A DNA stretch of 6,529 bases from Bacillota bacterium (GTDB lineage Bacteria > Bacillota > Negativicutes > Sporomusales > Sporomusaceae), in the NCBI GenBank assembly GCA_023388195.1, contig JAEWGR010000074.1, positions 1 to 6,529 of the forward strand. The letters are read 5' to 3'. Under the pieces are notes generated by a model, which had not been told where the DNA came from, searched no databases, and was given only the letters and a program-made list of their open reading frames with translations. Of the stretch, positions 1-5,848 are shown piece after piece (within the stretch, counting starts at the first letter, position 1; the number at the start of each line of letters is the position of its first letter). Both the position numbers and the translations under genes were made by a program.

Positions 1-298
1 AGATGAAGACCGGTTAAGTGGCGATCTAAACTTTGTTGCTTATTATTCCAACCATCAGGAAACGTTGAACCGGCTGACTTATTTTTGTAAAGAATCCTGC
101 CGGCAAATGTCGTCGCTGCCGGAGCCGGCCTTTGGCCTCACGGTAGTTCACGGCCTGCTGGCAATGTACCTGTCCGACCCCAAGACCGACGCGCCGGCCG
201 AACGCATGATTCGGGACGATTTACTGGCTTCGGCAGGTTTGTATCCCCGGTTCATGTACGGTCTGTGCCGATTGCTTAGAAGGAAAAATATTCTTTAA
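1..298 (+). CDS. ytpB: C-terminal part of a YtpB-like (DUF2600) tetraprenyl-beta-curcumene synthase, 5' end outside window
   Basis: The reading frame is open from the left edge (first full codon at position 2) to a TAA at 296-298, leaving 98 residues of a longer protein. It opens with DEDRLSGDLNFVAYY and continues with VVHGLLAMYLSDPK and a basic end, CRLLRRKNIL. From memory these match the C-terminal half of the DUF2600 family, whose characterised member is Bacillus subtilis YtpB. That enzyme cyclises a long-chain polyprenyl diphosphate to tetraprenyl-beta-curcumene, a C35 terpene precursor. The acidic DEDR...GDLNF stretch would lie near the active site, and the N-terminal aspartate-rich motif lies outside the window. 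A TTG at 65 could be taken as a start, but the open frame upstream and the family match say the gene begins before the window. The CDS call is firm; the family call is recognition by eye without a search. Confidence 0.65.
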   Translation, partial: DEDRLSGDLNFVAYYSNHQETLNRLTYFCKESCRQMSSLPEPAFGLTVVHGLLAMYLSDPKTDAPAERMIRDDLLASAGLYPRFMYGLCRLLRRKNIL

Positions 299-389
299 TT
301 AGCGCAATTGGCTCCTGCCAGTCCTTGGGGTGAGAGTGTCGACAGAAGCAGCCGGTGCCTTTAAGGTGTAGTTTTTGTGTTCCTTTCAT
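276..389 (-). CDS. Candidate 37-residue small ORF with a Cys/His cluster, overlapping the ytpB-like 3' end
   Basis: On the minus strand an ATG at 389 opens 37 codons to a TAA at 276-278. The peptide begins MKGTQKLHLKGTGC and has a C-F-C-R-H-S-H cluster at residues 14-20 (Cys14, Cys16, His18, His20), then a tail containing KDWQEPIALIKEY. The composition looks like a real protein rather than a chance ORF, and the CxCxHxH spacing could bind a metal. Against it, no Shine-Dalgarno is visible. A perfect TATAAT on the same strand (398-403) would start transcription only about two bases before the ATG, giving an almost leaderless message. The last 23 bases overlap the convergent ytpB-like gene. I cannot place it in a named family. 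It could equally be a conserved non-coding element that happens to be open. Confidence 0.35.
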   Translation of the reverse strand: MKGTQKLHLKGTGCFCRHSHPKDWQEPIALIKEYFSF

Positions 390-397
390 AGCACTGA

Positions 398-403
398 ATT
401 ATA
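398..403 (-). promoter_or_regulatory. -10 box (TATAAT) upstream of the 276-389 small ORF
   Basis: The minus strand reads TATAAT here. No good -35 box stands 16-18 bases upstream (TTCGTT at 17 is poor). The box would place a transcription start near 391, against the ATG at 389. The stretch is AT-rich, so a chance match is possible. Confidence 0.25.
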
Positions 404-424
404 TAAATTGGAAACGGGTAAACG

Positions 425-461
425 AAGAGGGATTGCAGCTTTTGAAGCTGCAATCCCTCTT
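425..461. terminator. Bidirectional hairpin terminator, 17-bp perfect stem with 3-nt loop
   Basis: Positions 425-441 (AAGAGGGATTGCAGCTT) are exactly complementary to 445-461, with a TTG loop at 442-444. On the plus strand the stem runs into a T-rich tail (TTTGACTTTTT) and would end the ytpB-like transcript. On the minus strand the tail (CTTCGTTT) is weaker. It lies just beyond the stop of the peptidase gene, which ends at 476, so it probably serves both convergent genes. Confidence 0.8.
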
Positions 462-475
462 TGACTTTTTATCCC

Positions 476-1603
476 TCAAAACTTGCTTTGGCTAGCCGCT
501 TTAATTATCGCCAAAGTATAATTACCGGTATTATAAAGATCTTCTTCTTTAATGAATTCATCGGTAGTATGTACTTTGGACATCCCTGTGCCAAGTACTG
601 CCGTCGGTACGCCATAACTGTTGAAATAATTAGCGTCACTGCCACCGCCGGTGGCTTTAATGACCGGTTTCAGGCCGATGCTATCGGCTGCCTGACGGGC
701 CAGCATCACAACCGGTGCTGACTCGGACAACACATACGCATCATACTCCTTGCTAATTTTGACCTCACAGCGCCCACCGGCTGCTGTAACTGTTTCTTCA
801 AATACCTGGCGCATATGGTCGGTTTGCGCTGCCAGCTTTTCAGAACTGCGGCTGCGGGCCTCGGCTCTTATCTGAACAACATCCGGTACAATATTAGTTG
901 CTGAACCGCCTTGAATGCTGCCAATATTGGCGGTAGTTTCAAAGTCTATACGGCCATCTTTGACTGCCGTCAAGGCCTTGCCGGTCAGGACAATGGCATT
1001 GATTCCCTCTTCCGGCGCGACGCCGGCATGAGCTTTTTTACCGTATACAGTAATATCAATTTTATTTTGGCCAGGAGCCATATTAATAATCTCGCCAGGC
1101 GATCCACTGGAGTCCAGTGCGTAGCCCAGATCCGCCTTTAATAAAGCGCGATCAATATTCTTAGAGCCGTTGAGTCCACCTTCTTCGGCCACTGTAAATA
1201 TTACCTGAATGCTGCCATGAGCAATATTTTGCTCTTGCACAATTCTAAGGGCTTCCAAAATGGCCACTACGCCGGATTTGTCATCTGCACCCAGAATGGT
1301 ATCACCAGCCGAGGTAATGATACCGTCTGATAATATTGGCTTAATATTTTCACAGGGCTCAACACAGTCCAGGTGGGCGGTAAATAACAGACCGGGGGCA
1401 TCCGCAACTGTACCTGGCAGATAACCCAATACATTGCCACAGTTACCGCCGATTTTGCTGCCGGTATTGTCTTCTGACACCTCCATATGCAGATCAGTCA
1501 GTTTTTGCCTTATAATATCTGCCACCTGACGCTCTGCCCGGGTTGAACATTTAATTTGCACTAATTCAAAGAACTCGTTTAACATACGCTTCCGGTTAAT
1601 CAA
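476..1603 (-). CDS. M20-family metallopeptidase, PepT-like (YqjE type)
   Basis: The 375-residue protein has the two-zinc M20 peptidase signature in order: HLD at 77-79 (zinc ligand His77 and Asp79), GADDKSG at 105-111 (bridging Asp107), the catalytic pair Glu140-Glu141 in AEEGG, Asp164 in ALDSSG, His192 in KKAHAG within the dimerisation domain, and the last zinc ligand His345 in VHTTDEF. All are intact. The length fits the PepT-like subfamily of B. subtilis YqjE (about 370 residues) better than true tripeptidase PepT (about 410). It is therefore probably a cytoplasmic aminopeptidase acting on short peptides; the exact substrate is unknown. I chose the TTG at 1601-1603 because an AGGAGG lies eight bases upstream, whereas the first ATG (1583-1585) is about 26 bases away from it. 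The gene has its own promoter and a terminator just past its stop. Confidence 0.93.
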   Translation of the reverse strand: MINRKRMLNEFFELVQIKCSTRAERQVADIIRQKLTDLHMEVSEDNTGSKIGGNCGNVLGYLPGTVADAPGLLFTAHLDCVEPCENIKPILSDGIITSAGDTILGADDKSGVVAILEALRIVQEQNIAHGSIQVIFTVAEEGGLNGSKNIDRALLKADLGYALDSSGSPGEIINMAPGQNKIDITVYGKKAHAGVAPEEGINAIVLTGKALTAVKDGRIDFETTANIGSIQGGSATNIVPDVVQIRAEARSRSSEKLAAQTDHMRQVFEETVTAAGGRCEVKISKEYDAYVLSESAPVVMLARQAADSIGLKPVIKATGGGSDANYFNSYGVPTAVLGTGMSKVHTTDEFIKEEDLYNTGNYTLAIIKAASQSKF

Positions 1604-1611
1604 TATGGATC

Positions 1612-1617
1612 CCTCCT
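1612..1617 (-). promoter_or_regulatory. Shine-Dalgarno AGGAGG fixing the TTG start of the peptidase
   Basis: The minus strand reads GTAGGAGGGATCCATATTG. The AGGAGG is a full match to the anti-SD and stands eight bases from the TTG, so the TTG rather than the ATG six codons later is the likely initiator. Confidence 0.8.
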
Positions 1618-1625
1618 ACATATTT

Positions 1626-1634
1626 ATTATAGCA
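1626..1634 (-). promoter_or_regulatory. Extended -10 promoter (TGCTATAAT) of the peptidase gene
   Basis: The minus strand reads TGCTATAAT, a perfect extended -10 (TGnTATAAT). No convincing -35 lies 16-18 bases upstream, as is usual for extended -10 promoters. Initiation near 1619 would leave a leader of only about 16 bases, just long enough to hold the ribosome binding site. Confidence 0.65.
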
Positions 1635-1651
1635 CCCAACCATATTAAAGC

Positions 1652-1657
1652 TATCAT
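1652..1657 (+). promoter_or_regulatory. Possible -10 box (TATCAT) for the YkuS-like gene
   Basis: TATCAT differs from TATAAT at one base and sits 20 bases before the ATG at 1678. The hexamer 17 bases upstream (ATAGCA) matches TTGACA at only three positions, and the implied start (about 1664) leaves a very short leader. Tentative. Confidence 0.3.
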
Positions 1658-1677
1658 GTGTAGAAAGGGTGCTCATC

Positions 1678-1995
1678 ATGACAAAAAAAATCATCCTAGC
1701 CGGCAATAACCCCAAGTTAGTCAATGATCTTACCACTTATGGATTTCAGGTAATGGACAGCACTACCCACACGCAACCCGGCCATGCTGCTGACGCTTAT
1801 CTATATACCAGTTACAGACCTGATACAGACGACGTTCTTGCCGGCCGAGCCGGCCACGCTGATATTAGCATTGGTAATTATCATTATACCACATCTGATC
1901 ACCCAGACACTGTCACATTGAATATTACCGGCTTACAGGCCCACCAGATTGCTGATATGCTGGTCCAAAAACTGGCACACCGCCCCAAACTCTAG
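1678..1995 (+). CDS. Small YkuS-like (UPF0180-related) protein of unknown function
   Basis: The protein has 105 residues and begins MTKKIILAGNN. Its layout resembles the YkuS/UPF0180 family: a short N-terminal strand, N-x-x-L-V-x-x-L at residues 11-18 followed by YGFQV (21-25), a DAYLYTS strand at 39-45 and a C-terminal LQAHQIADML helix (86-95). YkuS proteins have no established biochemical role. This one is longer, with a His/Asp-rich middle (residues 31-78) and no Cys-Cys pair as I recall in YkuS, so the link is moderate. I start at the ATG at 1678 because AAAGGG (1664-1669) lies eight bases upstream. A GTG at 1669 would add three codons but overlaps that site. No signal peptide or membrane segment is present. 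It lies head to head with the peptidase and tail to tail, four bases apart, with DNA polymerase IV. Confidence 0.8.
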   Translation: MTKKIILAGNNPKLVNDLTTYGFQVMDSTTHTQPGHAADAYLYTSYRPDTDDVLAGRAGHADISIGNYHYTTSDHPDTVTLNITGLQAHQIADMLVQKLAHRPKL

Positions 1996-1999
1996 CTTG

Positions 2000-3160
2000 C
2001 TAGGACTGGCGGACAATCATAGACCCGCCCCTTGTTACAGCCCCTTCACCAAACCGCTCTTTCAAACGATCAACCGCTTGAGCAACAGCCTGTATCTTTT
2101 CATCCCCTTGATCAAACAATGACATTTGTCCACTCGCATTGACAAGGCCACTCACGGTTACCCCCAGCAGCCGTACCCCTTCATTCAGAGTAATGTTGGC
2201 AAGGGCCTCTTCAGCAATGCGAAAAATAGTTTCATCAAGATTAGCTGCTACTACAAAAGTTTTACTGCGGGTAATAGTCCGGAACGATGCAAACCGCACT
2301 TTAACAGTAATGGTTCGTCCACTGAGTCCCTGACGCCGAAGCCGCCAGCCGACCATTTCAACCAGCAGCCACAACTGAGCCTTAAGTTCTTCCCAGGCCT
2401 GGATGTCCTCGGCAAAGGTATTTTCTTTGCCGATTGATTTAGGCGCCCGGTCCGCAACTACCGGCCGTTCATCGTGGCCGTTAGCAAGCTGATGAATAAC
2501 ATAGCCAACCTGACCACAATGTTTAGCCAATTTCTCCGGGTCAAACCGGGCAACTTCACCAATTGTTTTTAGACCCAGCTTGTCAAGTATCTGAGCGGTA
2601 GACTGGCCTACCCCCCATAATCTTGTAACCGGAATATCTGCTAATACCTGCACTACCTGATCCGGGCGGATAACCATCAGTCCATCCGGTTTTTTCATAT
2701 CTGATGCCAGCTTAGCCAAAAATTTATTAGGAGCTACACCGGCTGAGGCGGTGAGGTCCAGCTCAGATTTGATACGTTCTTTGATTTTAACCGCAATATC
2801 GACCGGATTGCCAAATAAACCATCCATACCAGTGACATCAAGAAACGCTTCATCTAGTGACAGCGGCTCAATCACTGGTGAAAAATCAGTAAATATTTTT
2901 ATAATTTGTTGTGAAACCTGATTATATTTTTTATGGTCAGGCGCTAAAAAAATACCCTGAGGGCAACGCCGCTTAGCCTCAATAGCCGGCATCGCCGACC
3001 GGACACCAAATTTACGGGCCTCATAGGAGGCCGTAGCCACTACCCCGCGCGCCCCGGTACCGCCGATAATAACAGGACGGCCCCGGAGTTCGGGATTATC
3101 CCGCTGCTCAACAGCCGCATAAAAAGCATCCATATCGACATGAATTATCCAGCGCTGCAT
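2000..3160 (-). CDS. dinB: DNA polymerase IV (Y family, DinB)
   Basis: The 386-residue product is a full-length error-prone translesion polymerase. Palm motif HVDMDAFYAAVE at 7-18 supplies Asp9 and the steric-gate Tyr14. SLDEAFLDVTG at 101-111 supplies the catalytic Asp103-Glu104. ASAGVAPNKFLAKLASD (138-154) is a typical DinB motif. A helix-hairpin-helix follows around 180-200 and the little-finger domain at about 245-340. QMSLF at 345-349 is a standard sliding-clamp binding peptide. All key residues are present. The open frame extends upstream to an ATG at 3217, but that part contains the LexA operator and lies before the predicted transcription start (about 3199). The ATG at 3158-3160, preceded by GAGGTG, is therefore the real start. 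The LexA box predicts SOS induction. No terminator separates its 3' end from the convergent YkuS-like gene. Confidence 0.95.
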   Translation of the reverse strand: MQRWIIHVDMDAFYAAVEQRDNPELRGRPVIIGGTGARGVVATASYEARKFGVRSAMPAIEAKRRCPQGIFLAPDHKKYNQVSQQIIKIFTDFSPVIEPLSLDEAFLDVTGMDGLFGNPVDIAVKIKERIKSELDLTASAGVAPNKFLAKLASDMKKPDGLMVIRPDQVVQVLADIPVTRLWGVGQSTAQILDKLGLKTIGEVARFDPEKLAKHCGQVGYVIHQLANGHDERPVVADRAPKSIGKENTFAEDIQAWEELKAQLWLLVEMVGWRLRRQGLSGRTITVKVRFASFRTITRSKTFVVAANLDETIFRIAEEALANITLNEGVRLLGVTVSGLVNASGQMSLFDQGDEKIQAVAQAVDRLKERFGEGAVTRGGSMIVRQS

Positions 3161-3186
3161 TGCGCCACCTCGCACAAGCTCATTTA

Positions 3187-3198
3187 GAACGCACGTTC
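3187..3198. promoter_or_regulatory. LexA operator (SOS box) of dinB
   Basis: GAACGCACGTTC is GAAC-N4-GTTC, and its core agrees with the Bacillus LexA (DinR) consensus CGAACRNRYGTTYC; only the outer C on each side differs. It lies directly downstream of the dinB -10, overlapping the predicted start of transcription, where bound LexA would block the polymerase. Confidence 0.85.
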
Positions 3199-3205
3199 TA
3201 TGCAA

Positions 3206-3234
3206 ATTATACATCAAGAATGCCGGCGAATCAA
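3206..3234 (-). promoter_or_regulatory. Promoter of dinB (TTGATT-17-TATAAT)
   Basis: On the minus strand TTGATT (3229-3234) and a perfect TATAAT (3206-3211) are separated by exactly 17 bases, a good SigA-type promoter. Transcription would start near 3199, next to the LexA box and about 40 bases before the chosen ATG. Confidence 0.8.
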
Positions 3235-3251
3235 CACAAGGTGCAGAATCT

Positions 3252-3280
3252 TTGAATTAATTCCCCACCTATGTTAAACT
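3252..3280 (+). promoter_or_regulatory. Promoter of the secreted-protein gene (TTGAAT-17-TAAACT)
   Basis: TTGAAT (3252-3257) and TAAACT (3275-3280) stand 17 bases apart and each match the SigA consensus at four positions. The implied start (about 3287) lies just before the strong AAAGGAGG at 3291-3298. It is divergent from the dinB promoter and has no LexA box of its own. Confidence 0.5.
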
Positions 3281-3306
3281 TAGATTAATGAAAGGAGGAG
3301 TTACAT

Positions 3307-3642
3307 ATGAAAATCGGCCTGCTCTGTTTTAGCATTATCCTTCTACTGACCCAGAACGCGGCGGCAGAAATATCGCCAATTATCTGGTCAGAATCCATTC
3401 GCACTGCACCGCCAAAGCCAATCAAAGAATGGATTAATCTTGATAATTATATGATTTTGAAATCTGACCGCAGCCTTTCCATCAATTTGAGTGAGCATTC
3501 ACCGCTAAAGTCAATTGAATTCCGACTGGATAATAATGACTACTTACATTTAAACAAGCAAGATTTTCTTTTCAATATTCAACTTTCAGAAAAAATCACC
3601 CGTATTATTGATATTCCGTTCGGTGAACATAAATTTAATTAG
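3307..3642 (+). CDS. Secreted protein of unknown function, probably truncated by an in-frame TAG
   Basis: The ATG at 3307 follows a strong AAAGGAGG ribosome binding site and encodes 111 residues. Residues 1-20 form a clear signal peptide: Lys2, a hydrophobic core LLCFSIILLL, then the cleavage motif A-A-A before Glu21. Cys7 lies inside the core and is not a lipobox. The mature part is short, rich in Asn, Ser, Leu and Asp, with alternating strand-like stretches around 66-106 (for example SIEFRLDNNDYLHL), so a small beta-rich extracytoplasmic protein is likely. I recognise no family. The frame stops at TAG 3640-3642 but continues for 26 coherent codons to a TGA at 3721-3723, a few bases before a terminator, so the gene was probably 137-138 codons long. 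It lies between dinB (divergent) and the Mrr-like gene (convergent). AT content is higher than in dinB, which may mean weaker constraint or transfer. Confidence 0.75.
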   Translation: MKIGLLCFSIILLLTQNAAAEISPIIWSESIRTAPPKPIKEWINLDNYMILKSDRSLSINLSEHSPLKSIEFRLDNNDYLHLNKQDFLFNIQLSEKITRIIDIPFGEHKFN

Positions 3643-3723
3643 GAAATTGACTTATGTAATCCGGAGGATGCCGGCAGAATTCTTGATTTTATCCAATGCA
3701 GATATAGAAATCAACTAAGGTGA
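3643..3723 (+). pseudogene. In-frame tail of the secreted-protein gene beyond the premature TAG
   Basis: Directly after the TAG and in the same frame come 26 codons (EIDLCNPEDAG, then RILDFIQCRYRNQLR) and a TGA at 3721-3723. The tail looks like the helical C-terminus of a domain. It contains two cysteines, while the mature upstream part has none. No ribosome binding site or start fits it as a separate gene. The terminator stem begins two bases after the TGA, as expected for the true gene end. Confidence 0.6.
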
Positions 3724-3724
3724 G

Positions 3725-3766
3725 AAAAAGAAGTCCAAAGCGATACTATCGTCAGGACTTCTTTTT
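3725..3766. terminator. Bidirectional intrinsic terminator, 12-bp perfect stem
   Basis: AAAAAGAAGTCC (3725-3736) pairs exactly with GGACTTCTTTTT (3755-3766). The 18-base loop can form an inner CGAT/ATCG hairpin. The A/T arms give a U-tract on either strand, so the element can end both the secreted-protein transcript and the convergent Mrr-like transcript, whose stop lies three bases away at 3769. Confidence 0.9.
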
Positions 3767-3768
3767 GT

Positions 3769-4527
3769 TCAATGACCAAAATACTTTAATGTTTTTTCAA
3801 CTATCTGACCCAGCATTTCTTCACCGGGTACTTGGTTAGCATTAAAAAATTCCAGAGCAAAAGTAACATTATCCAATTTGATAAAAGGTACCAATTCATG
3901 ATTAGTCTGCAAAAATACCGGCTCGGAAAAAGAGTGAACAATCTGCTCCTGCCCAATACCAGCACTATTTCTTTTTTTGCTGTAATGATCAAAAACGCCC
4001 TGAACGGAGTCTACACAATTGCCGTTCTCATCATATAAAAAAGTATATTTAGGATTAGTATTCATTTGGATCATTTCGTCACCTAATCCGGCCTTCTCTT
4101 TCGCGGCCTTCACCCAGACCGCATCCACGTTAATCCGGACATTACTTATAACAGGCTCCCAAGTATCAGCAGTCGGCGGCGTAAAGAGCTCATACAGAAT
4201 AATACCGGCGTTTGCTGCCATATCTTTAACATCTTTCTTATATACCGGCTGAGTCACAATAACCCCCATCACCTGCCCCGGTATATCTCTCACAATCCGC
4301 AAGAAGGAAAACAATTCACCCAGACTTACCTGATCTTTAGCCAAAATAAGTATTTTATAGGTAATATCACCATCGGTAAATTCCCAGTATACATCGGCTG
4401 CATGATTCTCTGTCCTGCCTTCAATCACTGCGTTGTACTGAGCTTTGATAGTTTTGATGGTATTTTCACCGGTGATCGCTGTATACATATCATGAACAGC
4501 CTGCTGATAGATATTTTGGGTTGTCAA
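3769..4527 (-). CDS. Mrr-like restriction-endonuclease-fold protein, probably catalytically inactive
   Basis: From the TTG at 4525-4527 the protein has 252 residues; a GTG at 4554 would add nine. In the longer numbering, residues 12-125 follow the Mrr-like PD-(D/E)XK pattern: a helix, IEGRTENHAADVYWEF with the conserved Asp54, DGDITYKILILAKD, then GVIVTQPVYKKD and AANAGIILYEL. Homologues known to me have E-x-K or Q-x-K where this one has Leu71-Ala72-Lys73, so the metal-binding acid is missing and DNA cleavage is doubtful. Residues 130-261 form a second domain I cannot name. A perfect -10 box places transcription at about 4550, inside the GTG-started version, which favours the TTG with GGTGGT about six bases upstream. 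No methylase or specificity subunit is near, so this is not a standard restriction system. It follows yhaM by about 80 bases on the same strand. Confidence 0.75.
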   Translation of the reverse strand: MTTQNIYQQAVHDMYTAITGENTIKTIKAQYNAVIEGRTENHAADVYWEFTDGDITYKILILAKDQVSLGELFSFLRIVRDIPGQVMGVIVTQPVYKKDVKDMAANAGIILYELFTPPTADTWEPVISNVRINVDAVWVKAAKEKAGLGDEMIQMNTNPKYTFLYDENGNCVDSVQGVFDHYSKKRNSAGIGQEQIVHSFSEPVFLQTNHELVPFIKLDNVTFALEFFNANQVPGEEMLGQIVEKTLKYFGH

Positions 4528-4556
4528 TATAACACCACCATACTGATTAATCACAT

Positions 4557-4562
4557 ATTATA
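4557..4562 (-). promoter_or_regulatory. -10 box (TATAAT) for the Mrr-like gene
   Basis: The minus strand reads TATAAT in the yhaM/Mrr-like intergenic region. The best -35 candidate (TTATCC, spacer 18) is weak. It predicts initiation near 4550, just inside the GTG-started frame, and so bears on the start codon. No terminator follows yhaM, so read-through from yhaM is also likely. Confidence 0.45.
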
Positions 4563-4609
4563 TATTTTACCGCCATTTAAGGATAAATACAACTTTTCTG
4601 CTCACATCA

Positions 4610-5566
4610 TTACTCACTTAAACGATATATCTCCCGTCTTAAGGTGGTACTCCGGTTAAAGCTACCCGGTGCCAGCTTGTCTTCCTCTCTGATAAATTGT
4701 TCAGTCTTGGCACTTAAATTATCCAGATAATGCAAAATTTCCGCTTCCAGAATCATTGGCTCCACCGGACTTCCCCATTCAGCCTGCCCATGATGTGAAT
4801 AGATACAGTGTTTAAGAACTAAACACAGTTCTGGCTCCAGATTAAATTTCCGGCATGCCTGTTCAACAATTTCCATCCCCAGATAAATATGACGCAGAAG
4901 TTTGCCCTCTTTCGTAAAACCAACCGGCAACCCCAAAGCATCCACTTCAATTTCACGAACCTTGCCAATATCGTGAATTAAAGCTGCGGCCAGCAAAATA
5001 TCCTTATTGACCCTGGGGTTACGAACGCAATAGTCCAACGCAGTTGTCGCCACCTCCACGGTATGCTGGAGCAGGCCCCCGATACAGGCATGGTGGTTCC
5101 TGACTGCACCGGGATGGCGCTTAAACTTCTCGGCAAACTCTTTATCATCAATAAAGACATAGTCAAGTATTTGCTTTAAAGACTTGCTCTGAACGCCTGC
5201 AATGATTGCTATCAATGTCTCATACAACTGCCCAATATCCTGCGAGGCCATTACGCCCAACGTGCTTAACGCTTCATCGATTTCCTGCCGCGAGGGTATG
5301 ACAACTCTGTCAATAATTAGCTGCGGAGCCTCTTTGAAGTGATCAAGGGTGGCTTCAATATGCAAAATGAGGTTTTGCTGCAAAATCTGCGAAGACTCAC
5401 CCGGTATATCCCAAAACTTAGCAGGCACTTCAAAACTATGGTCGCTAATGAAACAATCACCATAGGTCTTGCCATTTTTGGCTGTTTTAATCTCAAACCT
5501 TGATATGCGGTATATTCCCGCCAAGCGGGCCCCTTTCGGATTTCTGACCAATTCACCAAGCTTCAT
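4610..5566 (-). CDS. yhaM: 3'-5' exoribonuclease YhaM (OB fold + HD domain)
   Basis: The 318-residue protein matches the YhaM/CBF1 family of Gram-positive RNA-decay enzymes, which remove nucleotides from RNA 3' ends with divalent metal (Mn2+ in B. subtilis). Residues about 10-90 form the OB-fold nucleic-acid-binding domain, and about 150-290 form the HD phosphohydrolase domain. The metal-binding set is complete: His168 in GGLLQHTVEV, the His198-Asp199 doublet in ALIHDIGK, His226 in LLRHIYLG, His258-His259 in SHHG and Asp282 in LDNLSAK. The length is as expected (B. subtilis about 314). The ATG at 5564-5566 follows GGGGGAG with fair spacing. The gene is preceded by about 300 bases without a good gene. 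On the same strand it is followed by the Mrr-like gene with no terminator between, so the two may share a transcript. Confidence 0.95.
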   Translation of the reverse strand: MKLGELVRNPKGARLAGIYRISRFEIKTAKNGKTYGDCFISDHSFEVPAKFWDIPGESSQILQQNLILHIEATLDHFKEAPQLIIDRVVIPSRQEIDEALSTLGVMASQDIGQLYETLIAIIAGVQSKSLKQILDYVFIDDKEFAEKFKRHPGAVRNHHACIGGLLQHTVEVATTALDYCVRNPRVNKDILLAAALIHDIGKVREIEVDALGLPVGFTKEGKLLRHIYLGMEIVEQACRKFNLEPELCLVLKHCIYSHHGQAEWGSPVEPMILEAEILHYLDNLSAKTEQFIREEDKLAPGSFNRSTTLRREIYRLSE

Positions 5567-5621
5567 CTTAGTTCTCCCCCACCGGTAGTCTGCCTCCTGG
5601 TAACACAGGATCTACTTAAAG

Positions 5622-5652
5622 ATTCTGCTGCAGACGCCTAAAATCCTGTCAA
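5622..5652 (-). promoter_or_regulatory. Possible yhaM promoter (TTGACA-19-CAGAAT)
   Basis: The minus strand has a perfect TTGACA at 5647-5652. The only fair -10, CAGAAT (5622-5627), lies 19 bases downstream, longer than the usual 16-18. The implied start gives a leader of about 50 bases before the ATG. Confidence 0.3.
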
Positions 5653-5828
5653 ATCAATAAAGCAACCAATCCAAGTATGGAAAAAATTCACAACTTCAGA
5701 CTACTGCGAGTTATTGCAAGCTATGCTGAGCAGGATAACACGCTCTTACAAGGGGCTGACTAAAAATCTGGTCAGGCAACCGCGTCAAGACAAGTTTATG
5801 AATAATCCACCGCTAAATTACACATTTA

Positions 5829-5848
5829 TATAATAGGGTACTATTATT
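5829..5848 (+). promoter_or_regulatory. -10 box (TATAAT) and overlapping palindrome before the 47-residue gene
   Basis: TATAAT lies at 5829-5834. The -35 at spacer 17 (TCCACC) is poor. A perfect inverted repeat ATAATAG-GGTA-CTATTAT (5830-5847) overlaps the -10 and reaches past the predicted start (about 5841), a typical operator position. This suggests repression or a weak promoter that needs an activator. No regulator is identifiable in the window. Confidence 0.45.

Noticed and set aside
337..372. Short plus-strand GTG ORF (11 codons) after GGGGTGAGA
   Set aside because: Too short, ends at once, and lies antisense to the better minus-strand candidate.
3161..3217. 19-residue N-terminal extension of DNA polymerase IV
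   Set aside because: It encodes the LexA operator and begins upstream of the predicted transcription start; DinB proteins normally begin a few residues before the HVDMD motif.
3769..5566. Possible defence island built on the Mrr-like gene and yhaM
   Set aside because: The nuclease motif is broken, there is no methylase, helicase, toxin or mobile element nearby, and YhaM is a housekeeping RNase.
5677..5763. 28-codon plus-strand ORF upstream of yhaM
   Set aside because: No ribosome binding site before the ATG (AATCCAAGT) and a length expected by chance in this region.
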